NCBI GenBank assembly: GCA_947476855.1
Contig: CANJSR010000008.1
Span: 1-33,917, forward strand
Direction of reading: 5' to 3'
Source: Acetobacteraceae bacterium
GTDB lineage: Bacteria > Pseudomonadota > Alphaproteobacteria > Acetobacterales > Acetobacteraceae
DNA length: 33,917 nucleotides
Below are positions 26,301-32,970 of the stretch, piece after piece (the stretch's first letter is position 1; the number at the start of each line of letters is the position of its first letter). Both the position numbers and the translations under genes were made by a program. The notes under the pieces were generated by a model, which saw only the letters and a list, made by a program, of their open reading frames with translations, did no database searches and was not told where the DNA came from.

Positions 26301-26385
26301 GACGATGTTCACGCTCTACGTGGTGCCCGCGGTCTACATGCTGATCTCGTCCGAGAAGGGGCATGGGAAGGCACCGGCGGCCTGA
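23329..26385 (+). CDS. RND multidrug efflux pump, HAE1 family
   Basis: A 1018-residue inner-membrane proton/drug antiporter, of normal length for HAE1 pumps and complete from the N-terminal helix (FVRQPVLAIVVSLAIMVAG) to the twelfth helix near the C-terminus. The proton relay Asp pair is present in helix 4 (GLVVDDVIIVVENV, Asp400 and Asp401), and the second half has the matching TEVGLVTLMGLISKHGIL segment. The periplasmic porter loops include the GSQNFSLRAWLDPNKLAALGLT stretch. The helix 1 / porter border reads MPIQEYPQTESAVVTVTT, as in MexF/MdtBC-related HAE1 members. It is the last gene of a three-gene operon. No TetR, MarR or two-component gene lies next to it, so regulation must be from elsewhere. 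It converges on the MDR gene with 13 bases between stops. Confidence 0.94.
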   Translation: MNLIATFVRQPVLAIVVSLAIMVAGLRAMTSMPIQEYPQTESAVVTVTTIYFGADAATVAGFITTPIEQAIAQVDGIDYMTSMSQSGMSTITANLRLNYDSRAALSDINTRVSSIINQLPTGTLQPSIAVANSTTVDAMYIGFYSDVLQPNQITDYLIRVAKPQIETIPGIQKAEMLGSQNFSLRAWLDPNKLAALGLTAADITGALSQNNFIAGLGGTQGNMVQALLSANTGLHSLEEFRNLVIRQTGGAIVRLQDVATVSLGADNYESQVWFNGKRSVYLGIQLAPSANLLQVIGAVKAVFPSIQAALPRGLTAEIIYDASGFVNSSLVEVVTALVEALVIVALVVFIFLGSPRSVAIPLIAIPICLVGTFAIMMALSFTVNLLTLLALVLAIGLVVDDVIIVVENVNRHLEEGLTPLDAAITATRELGGPIIAMTLVLIAVYVPIGFQSGLTGALFTEFAFTLAGAVTLSGVVALTLSPMMCAHLLRVSDPTKRGRLERISDAFSRWFDRRAARYARRLDHSLDYRPVTYTFAAIILGSIYFLYSSSTSELAPQEDQGLVMTLSSAAPNATLTQRELYSAQLYKMVSDLPELDSMFQIDVPGTSVGGLVLKPWDERSRNATALQTLVQQRVGGIAGAQVVAFQPPTLPGASGLPVQFAITTTSSFEQLNIVSQSMLAEAQKSGLFAYVVSDLKIDQPQYTLNLDRDKVAMLGLSLSDIGTSLTWMLSGAYVNYFSLDGRSYKVIPQADQRFRLDASQLLDYAIRTADGRTVPLSTIATITAQTIPESLNHFRQLNAATIQGVPVPGIALGDVLASLNEIAKRVLPPGYQVEYGGSSRQFVSESRGFVTIFTFALIIIYLALTAQFRSFRDPLIILISVPMSIAGALVFICLGLGGVSLNIYTEVGLVTLMGLISKHGILIVEFANGLRDQGMSKRDAVKQAAITRLRPIIMTTAAMVLGVVPLLLASGAGAASRFNMGVVIATGIAIGTMFTLYVVPAVYMLISSEKGHGKAPAA

Positions 26386-26398
26386 GGCCACCTACGGG

Positions 26399-27376
26399 TT
26401 ATTGCATCGTCAGGATGATCTTCCCGGCCACGCCGCGATCCCGCAGCATCGCCAGCGCCTTTGGCGCCTCGGCCAGCGGAAATCGTGCCCCGATATGCGG
26501 CCGCAGCCGACCCGAGATGACCCAGCGGGCCAGTTCGTCATAGGCACCGCGCACCCGCCCGCCATCCGACCCGCGATAGGCACCCCAATAGCACCCGATC
26601 AGATCGATGTTCCGGCCCAGCGCGACGCCCGCGGATAGCTGGCCGACCTGCCCGCTCGCGAAGCCGACCACGACCAGCCGTCCCTCGGAGGCGATGCAGC
26701 GCAGCCCGGCCTCGAACGCGTCCCCACCCACCGGGTCAAGGATGACATCGGCGCCGCGTCCACCGGTGATCTCCCGCACCCGGGCGGCAACATCGGATGT
26801 CCGGTGGTCGATCAGGTGGGCGGCACCGTGGTCGGCGGCGACCGCCAGCCGTTCGGGCCCCGAGGCGACGGCGATCACCATCGCGCCGAGCATCCTCCCG
26901 ATTTCCACCGCCGCGAGCCCCACGCCGCCAGCCGCACCGAAGACCAGCAGATGCTCCCCCGGGCGCAGACGGGCACGCCAGGCGAGGCTGGCATAGGCCG
27001 TGCCATAGGCAACGGGGAAGCCAGCGGCGGCGACCAGGTCCAGGCCGTCCGGCACGCGGAACGCCTGGTCGGCCGGCAGCACGACCTGTTCGGCGTAGCC
27101 GCCATGGGGCAGCATCCCCATCACCCGATCGCCGACGGCCCAGCCGGACACGCCGGCCGCGACCTCCCGCACCGTCCCCGCCACCTCGAAGCCGGGACTG
27201 AACGGGAGCGGCGGGTTCTCCTGGTACTTGCCCGCGATCATCAGCAGGTCGGCAAAGTTCACCGCCGCCGCGGCGACATCCACGCGGATGCCGCCGGGGG
27301 TTAAGGGCGGATTCGGAACCTCGGCCAGGATCAGCCTGTCCGGCTCACCCCATCCAGTGCACAGAACCGCCCGCAT
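26399..27376 (-). CDS. Zinc-independent quinone oxidoreductase-like MDR enzyme
   Basis: A 325-residue medium-chain dehydrogenase/reductase of the quinone oxidoreductase (Qor) type. The N-terminal GroES-like fold has NFADLLMIAGKYQENPPLPF followed by GFEVAGTVREVAAGVSGW and VGDRVMGM, and lacks the zinc-binding Cys/His pattern of alcohol dehydrogenases. The Rossmann part carries LVFGAAGGVGLAAVEIGRML and a GADVILDPVGGDAFEAGLRC strand. It should use NADPH to reduce quinones or enones. Its ATG lies six bases beyond the stop of the malonyltransferase gene, so it is probably the third gene of that unit; related MDR enzymes act as enoylreductases in polyketide pathways, but this specific role is inference. 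Confidence 0.88.
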   Translation of the reverse strand: MRAVLCTGWGEPDRLILAEVPNPPLTPGGIRVDVAAAAVNFADLLMIAGKYQENPPLPFSPGFEVAGTVREVAAGVSGWAVGDRVMGMLPHGGYAEQVVLPADQAFRVPDGLDLVAAAGFPVAYGTAYASLAWRARLRPGEHLLVFGAAGGVGLAAVEIGRMLGAMVIAVASGPERLAVAADHGAAHLIDHRTSDVAARVREITGGRGADVILDPVGGDAFEAGLRCIASEGRLVVVGFASGQVGQLSAGVALGRNIDLIGCYWGAYRGSDGGRVRGAYDELARWVISGRLRPHIGARFPLAEAPKALAMLRDRGVAGKIILTMQ

Positions 27377-27382
27377 GATCGG

Positions 27383-28258
27383 TCAGTAACGGCGGGCGAT
27401 GTTGACCGGGACCGGATGCTTGCGGATGTCCTGGATCAGGCGGGCGAGCACCTTGCCCGGTCCCATCTCCATGAATTCCAGCTCGGGTTCTTCCAGCAGA
27501 TACTGGATGCTCTCGACCCAACGGACCGAATGGTCGATCTGCTTGACCAGGTTGTTGGCGATCTCATCGTCCCGGTACGGCAGGGCGGTGAAGTTGGAGA
27601 TCACCGGAATAACCAGCGGGGAGAACTTCTGGCCCGCCAGGAACGCCCCGAACTCCTGCGCCACCGGACGCATGTAGCGGGAGTGGAAGGCCGTCCGCAC
27701 ATTGATCGGGATGCTGCGTCCACCCGCCGCCGAGATGGCGGGGGCCAGCCGTTCCAGATCCTCGGTCGGGCCGGACAGGACGGTCTGGATGATCGCGTTG
27801 AAATTCGCGACATCCACCGTGCTGATCCCGCTGGTCTCGATCGCGCCGCGGATGGCGCTGGCGTCGATGCCGATCACGGCCGCCATGCCGCCGCCTGAAA
27901 TCGCGCCCATCAGCGCCCCGCGCTTCTGCACCAGCTTCAGGCCGGTCTCGTAATCGAACGCCTCGGCCGCGAACAGGGCGTTGTACTCGCCCAGGCTGTG
28001 CCCCGCGACAAAGTCGGGTTCGGCCCCGCCGTCCTTGCGATAGGCCAGATAGTGCAGCGCGTTCACCGTGAACAAAGCCGGTTGGGTGAACTGGGTCTGC
28101 CCCAGCTGCTTGTCAGGGTCGCTCAGGCACAAGTCGCGAATCGAATAGCCAAGCACCCGGTCGGCGATGGCCACGATTTCGGGAAAGCGATCGAACAGAT
28201 CCTTTCCCATGCCGACTGTTTGAGAGCCCTGTCCGGGGAAAACCACCACGCGTGTCAT
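27383..28258 (-). CDS. Discrete ACP S-malonyltransferase (FabD / trans-AT type)
   Basis: A 291-residue free-standing malonyl-CoA:ACP transacylase that loads malonyl units onto carrier proteins. Catalytic Ser87 lies in GHSLGEY, catalytic His192 in TAFHSRYM (an FHS motif typical of malonyl selectivity), and the Arg that binds the malonyl carboxylate is Arg113 in QKRGALMG. The opening VVFPGQGSQTVGMG gives the oxyanion Gln. The sequence looks closer to the discrete ATs of trans-AT polyketide systems (PksC/BaeC/PedD-like) than to housekeeping FabD, and there is no FabH/FabG/AcpP cluster around it. Its start overlaps the stop of the upstream AT-like gene. Assignment to secondary metabolism is inference from the neighbours. 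Confidence 0.9.
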   Translation of the reverse strand: MTRVVVFPGQGSQTVGMGKDLFDRFPEIVAIADRVLGYSIRDLCLSDPDKQLGQTQFTQPALFTVNALHYLAYRKDGGAEPDFVAGHSLGEYNALFAAEAFDYETGLKLVQKRGALMGAISGGGMAAVIGIDASAIRGAIETSGISTVDVANFNAIIQTVLSGPTEDLERLAPAISAAGGRSIPINVRTAFHSRYMRPVAQEFGAFLAGQKFSPLVIPVISNFTALPYRDDEIANNLVKQIDHSVRWVESIQYLLEEPELEFMEMGPGKVLARLIQDIRKHPVPVNIARRY

Positions 28259-29196
28259 ATTGCCGCCATCAGTTGTCGCATTGTTCTGTCATTCTGCCCG
28301 AATTGGTCGATCGATGGCCAGCCGGTGATCCCCGGCGCCCTGATCTGCCGGGCAAACGAAGCCAGGGTGCCAGAGGGACCGGCTTCCACCAAGGTCCACT
28401 CACCCTCCCGCGCCAGGGCTTCGATCGTTTCACGATACAGCAGCCGCCCGCGCATCACACGCCAGATATGGCTGCCGTCGAATCGGTCGACCCGCCCGCC
28501 CGTCGCTACCGAGATCAGCGGCCAGCGCGGCGGGCCAAACTGGAACGTGCCGGTCAGCCGGCGCATCGGATCGGCCAAAGCATCGATCGCGGCGGCATGG
28601 AACGGATAGCGGACCGGCAACCGGGCCCAGGTGACCCCCAGGCGATCCAGTGCCGCGGTCACCGCGGGAATGTCGCCGGCGAGCAGAGACAGCACGAAAT
28701 GCCGGGGCGCGTTGATCGCGGCGACCTCGGTCAGCGTCGTGACCTCGGGGCAGTCGCGCGCCCGCTCAGGTTCAGCCAGGACGGCGATCATCGTGCCGGC
28801 GGGCGACCTGGTTTCGAACAGCCGAGCCTGGGCGTGCAGAAGGCGGAAACCGTCCTCGAGGGAGAGGACCCCGGCGACGACGGCGGCGATCGTTTCACCG
28901 AGGCTGTAACCCAGCAGGCGATGCGGCATCAGCCCGCGTTCGAACAGGGACATTGCGATCGCATAGCTGATGCCGAGAAGGGCGGCGTTGCTCTCGGTCA
29001 GGCGGTCGAAATATTCGCTGTCCTGCAAGGGGCGTGAGTAGACGATGTCGCTGATCGTCCGCCCGACGACGTCCCCGGCGATTTCGTCGCACCGGTCGAG
29101 CGTCTGCCGGAACACCTTGTCCTGCTGATGCAGTTCCCGGCCCATCTGGTAATACTGGGCGCCCTGGCCGCAGAACATCATGATCGTGCGCGGCAT
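28255..29196 (-). CDS. AT-like acyl hydrolase / second discrete acyltransferase
   Basis: A 313-residue protein of the FabD acyltransferase fold, first gene of the AT unit. It opens TIMMFCGQGAQYYQMGREL, has Ser98 in GYSLGET (His of the usual GHS replaced by Tyr) and His200 in YPFHAAAID. Where the upstream-coupled malonyltransferase has Arg113, this protein has Gln123 (LLHAQARLFE), so it should not favour carboxylated extenders. From memory, the PedC/PksD-type proofreading acyl hydrolases of trans-AT pathways show this same Arg loss. The ATG at 29196 is chosen because the fold starts there, with longer frames upstream lacking homology. It is translationally coupled to the malonyltransferase (ATGA) and divergent from the PPTase with 58 bp between starts. 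An acyl-loading transferase is the alternative. Confidence 0.85.
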   Translation of the reverse strand: MPRTIMMFCGQGAQYYQMGRELHQQDKVFRQTLDRCDEIAGDVVGRTISDIVYSRPLQDSEYFDRLTESNAALLGISYAIAMSLFERGLMPHRLLGYSLGETIAAVVAGVLSLEDGFRLLHAQARLFETRSPAGTMIAVLAEPERARDCPEVTTLTEVAAINAPRHFVLSLLAGDIPAVTAALDRLGVTWARLPVRYPFHAAAIDALADPMRRLTGTFQFGPPRWPLISVATGGRVDRFDGSHIWRVMRGRLLYRETIEALAREGEWTLVEAGPSGTLASFARQIRAPGITGWPSIDQFGQNDRTMRQLMAAI

Positions 29197-29254
29197 GCAT
29201 CTTCCGTGCGATAAGCTGCCGTTATCACGGGCGGCGGGGGATGACAGGATACCG

Positions 29255-30085
29255 ATGGGGTCTGGGGATTGGCAACCGCAATCAACGGCGCGCCTGACGC
29301 TGCCGTCGGGGATCGCCGCCGTCTGGTGGCTGGACCTGGCGACTGTGCCGGCGCACCGGTGGGCTGCCTGGAATACGGTCCTCGATGCCGAGGAACAGGC
29401 CCGCGCGGCTCGCTTCGTGCGGGACTCCGACCGCCAGCAATATATCGCGGCGCACGCCTTGCTCCGGGGGATGCTGCATCGCCATGGCGGGCTCGATGCG
29501 CGGTCCTGGCGTTTCATCACCGGCGACCACGGGAAACCGTCGCTGCACCCCGACCACGGGCTGGACCGGCTGCGCTTCAACATCTCCCACGCGCCGCACG
29601 CGGTGGCCTGCGGCCTGGTGCTGGACCATCCGATCGGCGTCGATATCGAGGACCGGGATCGTCCCGGCGGGCACCTGCAACTCGCCGATGCCTATTTCGC
29701 TCCCGACGAGGTGGCGCAGCTTCACGCGGCGCCGGACGCCGGGAAGAACACCATGTTTTTCCTGTTCTGGACGCTGAAGGAAGCCTACATCAAGGCAACC
29801 GGGGCCGGGCTGTCGACGCCGCTCGATCAATTCGCCTTCCACGCCCCGACGGTCAGGATCCATTTTGAGCCATCGCTGTCCGACCATGACGCGGCCTGGC
29901 AATTCCATAGCCTGATGCCCACCACGCGCCACACGATGTCGATTGCCATTCGCCATGGCGGCACGGGCCCGTTGACGATCCTGCCCCGCGCCGCCAGCCA
30001 CCAGGAGATCGACCGGCTGACGAATGCGGGCGACTATGATGTAAACCTCAAAAACCGGCTGCAGTCTGGGGAGACGGGTGCGTGA
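29255..30085 (+). CDS. Sfp-type 4'-phosphopantetheinyl transferase
   Basis: A 276-residue PPTase that should convert apo carrier proteins of a PKS, NRPS or PUFA synthase to the holo form using CoA. The two-fold Sfp motifs are complete: FNISHAPHAVACG (near residue 108), GVDIEDRDRPG (near 128, the Mg-binding Asp and Glu) and FWTLKEAYIKATGAGL (near 170-185). The N-terminal half has the RFVRDSDRQQYIAAHALLR helix. The ATG at 29255 is preceded by AGGA with good spacing; a frame from 29180 runs into the divergent AT-like gene and is rejected. The stop overlaps the kinase-like gene start (GTGA), tying a carrier-activating enzyme to an atypical kinase in one transcript. Confidence 0.92.
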   Translation: MGSGDWQPQSTARLTLPSGIAAVWWLDLATVPAHRWAAWNTVLDAEEQARAARFVRDSDRQQYIAAHALLRGMLHRHGGLDARSWRFITGDHGKPSLHPDHGLDRLRFNISHAPHAVACGLVLDHPIGVDIEDRDRPGGHLQLADAYFAPDEVAQLHAAPDAGKNTMFFLFWTLKEAYIKATGAGLSTPLDQFAFHAPTVRIHFEPSLSDHDAAWQFHSLMPTTRHTMSIAIRHGGTGPLTILPRAASHQEIDRLTNAGDYDVNLKNRLQSGETGA

Positions 30086-32004
30086 ACGTGGTTGCTCTCG
30101 ACCGTCGAACCGTGGGCCGGCTGATCGCGCGGGCGCCATCGTCCCCGCGCCCGCCAGTGCTGCGCCGGCTGATCACGCTGCCCGGCACGGCCCGGATGCG
30201 GAAGCCGGAGCTGGAACCGACCCGCCTGATCTCCGGCAAGCCGCACCGCGACATCGAGATCGTCGACGTGCCGTTGGGCTCTCGCTGGGATGCGTTCCAC
30301 GTCCTGTTCGCGTTCATCGGCTTCTTCTTCCGCGCGACCTGGCGCAAGGTGACCAGGCGGGCCGACCCGGTGACGACGGGCCGCGACCTGCGCGCGGTGT
30401 TCGAGCGTCTGGGCGGGATGTGGATGAAGGTCGGCCAGCTCATGTCGCTGCGCCGCGACGTGCTGCCCGAGGCGATGTGCGACGAACTCGCCAACCTGCA
30501 GCACCGGGCGCATGGGTTTTCACCCGAAATCGCCATGGCGGTGATCGAGCGGGAGCTTGGCACGACGATCGAGCACGTCTTCTCGGCCTTCGATCCCAAA
30601 CCCTTCGCCGCCGCCTCCCTCTCTCAGGTCCATGTCGCTCGGCTTCGCAAATCCAGCATCGACGTCGTGGTCAAGGTGCTGCGTCCGGGTGTGCGGGAGA
30701 AGTTCGAGCGCGACCTGCGCATCCTGCGTTTCATCGCGACGCGGCTGAACCGCATCCCAAGCCTGCGCCAGTTCCGCTTGCGCGACGCGCTGGGAGAATT
30801 CGAGCAGATCTTCCGGGAGGAGACGGACTACCGCTACGAAATCAGCAACATGCGCGCGATGCGCAAAAGCACCAAAGGGCATAAGCTGTACATCCCCAAG
30901 GTGTTTGCCGACATCTCAACCCAGGACATGATCGTCATGGAGCGCGTGTCGGGCGTACTTATGAGCGATTTTATCCGCATCCGGCGGGAGGAGCCGGGCC
31001 TGGTGCGGGCGTGGTTGAAGGCGAACAACATCGACTCGCATCTGGTGGGCCAGCGGCTGCTGATTTCATTCATGCGGCAGTTGTTCGAGAACAACCTGTT
31101 CCATGCGGACCTGCATCCGGGCAACATCATCCTGCTGCGCGACAGCCGGATCGCGTTGATCGACATGGGCAGCGTAGGCTCGCTGGATCGCGAATTCCTG
31201 ACCCTGTATCGCGGCGTGCAGCGTGCCCTGGCTGAGCGGGACTACGGCCGAGCGGCGGATCTGCAACTGAGGTTGTGCGCGCAGTTACCTTCGCGAAACC
31301 TGCATGAATTGCGGATGGAACTGGCCCGCACCCTGCGGATCTGGAGCGACCGAACGCGGGTCAAGCACCTGCCCTTCCATGATCGCAGCGTAAACACAGG
31401 CGCGGCCGAGGTGAGTCGCATCCTGTATCGCTTCGGTGCCCAGCAGACCTGGGAGTTCCTGAAGATCGCCCGGACTCTGTCGACGCTGGATGCCTCCTTG
31501 CAGCATCTGCACGAGGATCTGGATTATATCAAGACACTGCAAAATTATTTCAAGAAAGCCGCCAGCCGCGGCATGAAGAAGGCCTTCAACCTGTCGAAGC
31601 TGGCGCAGGGCATCAGCTATGTCGGGGCAACCCTGGAAGAGTACCATCTGATGATGGGCCCGGTCCTGCGCGCATCCGCCTTCAGCTTCGAGGCAACGAT
31701 GTCCAAGGCGTCCCGCGTGTTCGCGCTGGTGGTGCGGATCGGGCTTGCCGGGCTCGCGATTGGGACCGCCGTCCTTGGGTATCGATACCTGATGGCCTAT
31801 CATCCGGCCATCCACGCTGGCATGCAGAATTCGTTCATCGACAACCTTGTCACGGCTTCCCCGAACCTGATCGGTTCCCCCGACACGATCGAGGAGGAGC
31901 TGTGGCTGTTCGGGATCATCACCGCGTGCATCGTGCTGCTGGTGCTGCGCTGCATCCTTCGGGAACTGACCCAGGCGGATGGAAGAAACGGGCGCAGGTC
32001 ATGA
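30082..32004 (+). CDS. UbiB/ABC1 (AarF) family atypical kinase-like membrane protein
   Basis: A 640-residue member of the UbiB/ABC1 atypical kinase family, whose characterised members support quinone biosynthesis or lipid homeostasis. The KxGQ motif is KVGQLMSLR near residue 115; the ATP-binding A-rich-type loop reads AASLSQVHVARL, and the catalytic Lys is in DVVVKVLRPG near 195. The EETDYRYEISNM segment, FHADLHPGN near 342 and the metal-binding IDMGSVG (DFG equivalent) near 360 follow. Two C-terminal membrane helices (about 545-570 and 608-630) are typical of the family. It starts with GTG overlapping the PPTase stop. It is not in an ubiE/ubiJ context, so a role in ubiquinone biosynthesis is doubtful; a function with the lipid or polyketide product of the neighbouring genes is inferred. 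Confidence 0.9.
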   Translation: MNVVALDRRTVGRLIARAPSSPRPPVLRRLITLPGTARMRKPELEPTRLISGKPHRDIEIVDVPLGSRWDAFHVLFAFIGFFFRATWRKVTRRADPVTTGRDLRAVFERLGGMWMKVGQLMSLRRDVLPEAMCDELANLQHRAHGFSPEIAMAVIERELGTTIEHVFSAFDPKPFAAASLSQVHVARLRKSSIDVVVKVLRPGVREKFERDLRILRFIATRLNRIPSLRQFRLRDALGEFEQIFREETDYRYEISNMRAMRKSTKGHKLYIPKVFADISTQDMIVMERVSGVLMSDFIRIRREEPGLVRAWLKANNIDSHLVGQRLLISFMRQLFENNLFHADLHPGNIILLRDSRIALIDMGSVGSLDREFLTLYRGVQRALAERDYGRAADLQLRLCAQLPSRNLHELRMELARTLRIWSDRTRVKHLPFHDRSVNTGAAEVSRILYRFGAQQTWEFLKIARTLSTLDASLQHLHEDLDYIKTLQNYFKKAASRGMKKAFNLSKLAQGISYVGATLEEYHLMMGPVLRASAFSFEATMSKASRVFALVVRIGLAGLAIGTAVLGYRYLMAYHPAIHAGMQNSFIDNLVTASPNLIGSPDTIEEELWLFGIITACIVLLVLRCILRELTQADGRNGRRS

Positions 32005-32071
32005 CTCCGATTGCCCGTCTGAACCGGATGATTTACACTGTTCCCAAGCGGGAAGCCGGAAGGAAGGGCTC

Positions 32072-32491
32072 ATGGCACTGAAATTGGATCGCGGCGTCAA
32101 GCGCGTAACAGTTCTGAAACAAGGGGAGGCAGGCCCCACGCGGGAGGTCTACCGCCAGCACGACGACGACCATGAACGTCATCCGATCAAGCGCGTGACG
32201 GTTCTGCGTCGCGACGACCACGGCCGCATCGTCGCCCGTGACTCGTATGAGGGTGAACGGTCCCGCAAGCGCGGCACACGTCGCATGCGCCCGTTCGAAC
32301 GCGGCGTGCGCGAACTGGTCGAATTCCAGATCCGCGTGCTGGACGGCTATCTCGGCCGCCACAACCGCTCCAACGAAAAGAAGCGCGATGGCTGGCTGAA
32401 CGACATGACCACCAACGTCGTGCGCTCGGTCAAGAAAGCCAAACCGAGGAAGCTGCTGCGGCTGGTCCGGTCCAATCGCGACCGCGACTGA
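32072..32491 (+). CDS. Small very basic protein, DUF6312-like
   Basis: A 139-residue, Arg/Lys-rich cytoplasmic protein. It resembles the family I recall as DUF6312 (number from memory). A motif is duplicated: VKRVTVL at 9-15 and IKRVTVL at 39-45. The C-terminal half is the conserved part: MRPFERGVRELVEFQIRVLD, then GYLGRHNRSNEKKRDGWLND, then a basic tail (RSVKKAKPRKLLRLVRSNR). The ATG at 32072 is preceded by AAGGAAGGG. It lies 67 bp after the kinase-like gene and 43 bp before the poly-Asp gene. With no signal or membrane segment, it may bind nucleic acid, anionic membrane or the acidic protein encoded next. Function unknown. Confidence 0.78.
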   Translation: MALKLDRGVKRVTVLKQGEAGPTREVYRQHDDDHERHPIKRVTVLRRDDHGRIVARDSYEGERSRKRGTRRMRPFERGVRELVEFQIRVLDGYLGRHNRSNEKKRDGWLNDMTTNVVRSVKKAKPRKLLRLVRSNRDRD

Positions 32492-32534
32492 CACGCACCG
32501 CCCCTCATCCACCCTCATACCAGGAGAGCGAGAC

Positions 32535-32864
32535 ATGGCTGCCGGTGATACCGCGGAACGGTCCGCGTCCAGTGCGAAAGAGTCCGCCCCCGCGGACACA
32601 AACCCGATCTCTGAGCTTTGCGTCGTCGACCTCGGCGAACACAGCCGACGGTCCGTCCGACGTCTGCGGCGTGGCGAAGGCCGCCTGATGGACAAGGTCG
32701 AAGACGCGATCGTCAGCCTCAAGGAAGAAGGCATCCTTGGCGCCAGCGCCCAGACCGTCGTCGTGGTCGTCCGCGAGGAAACCGATTTCGGCAGCGTCTT
32801 CAGCGATGATGACGACGATGACGATGACGATGATGATGACGACGACGATGATGATGACGATTGA
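32535..32864 (+). CDS. Small acidic protein with 19-Asp tail, DUF6200-like
   Basis: A 109-residue protein resembling the family I recall as DUF6200 (number from memory). A disordered N-terminus (about 25 residues) is followed by the conserved core: LCVVDLGEHSRRSVRRLRRG, then EGRLMDKVEDAIVSLKEEGI, then a strand TVVVVVREE. It ends with 19 consecutive aspartates. AGGAG lies nine bases before the ATG. The basic core and the poly-acid tail in one chain, beside a strongly basic partner gene, suggest charge-driven assembly, metal/Ca binding or a role as a counter-ion scaffold; none is shown. A rho-independent terminator closes the unit 40 bp downstream. Confidence 0.8.
   Translation: MAAGDTAERSASSAKESAPADTNPISELCVVDLGEHSRRSVRRLRRGEGRLMDKVEDAIVSLKEEGILGASAQTVVVVVREETDFGSVFSDDDDDDDDDDDDDDDDDDD
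32805..32861 (+). repeat. (GAY)19 tract encoding poly-aspartate
   Basis: Nineteen GAT/GAC codons in a row, directly before the TGA stop. GAT and GAC are mixed irregularly, so this is not a fresh perfect microsatellite: the aspartate run seems to be maintained at protein level. Antisense reading gives an artificial Ile/Val-rich frame. Confidence 0.9.
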
Positions 32865-32904
32865 GGGCAGCGTACCGCCCACGGTCAGTCTTACGGACAC
32901 GGTC

Positions 32905-32937
32905 GACGACGCCCCCAAGGCGTCGTCTTCTTGTTTT
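32905..32937 (+). terminator. Rho-independent terminator
   Basis: GACGACGCC (32905-32913) pairs perfectly with GGCGTCGTC (32919-32927) around CCCAA, followed by TTCTTGTTTT. It closes the PPTase/kinase/DUF6312/DUF6200 unit, so the PfaD gene 34 bp downstream should have its own promoter or rely on read-through. Confidence 0.88.
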
Positions 32938-32970
32938 AACGGCCGAGCATAACAGACCCACCATCCGATA

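Noticed and set aside
30082..32004. Assignment of the UbiB-like gene as the ubiquinone-biosynthesis ubiB
   Set aside because: No ubiE or ubiJ gene flanks it, the KxGQ region lacks the usual following PP, and the context is secondary metabolism, so no gene symbol was given.
32805..32861. Possible CRISPR-like or tandem DNA repeat
   Set aside because: The repeat is a run of Asp codons inside a gene with a good ribosome site; no spacers.
32505..32918. Minus-strand frame with a long Ile/Val run resembling a membrane helix
   Set aside because: The Ile/Val run is only the reverse complement of the poly-Asp codons; no ribosome site or family match.
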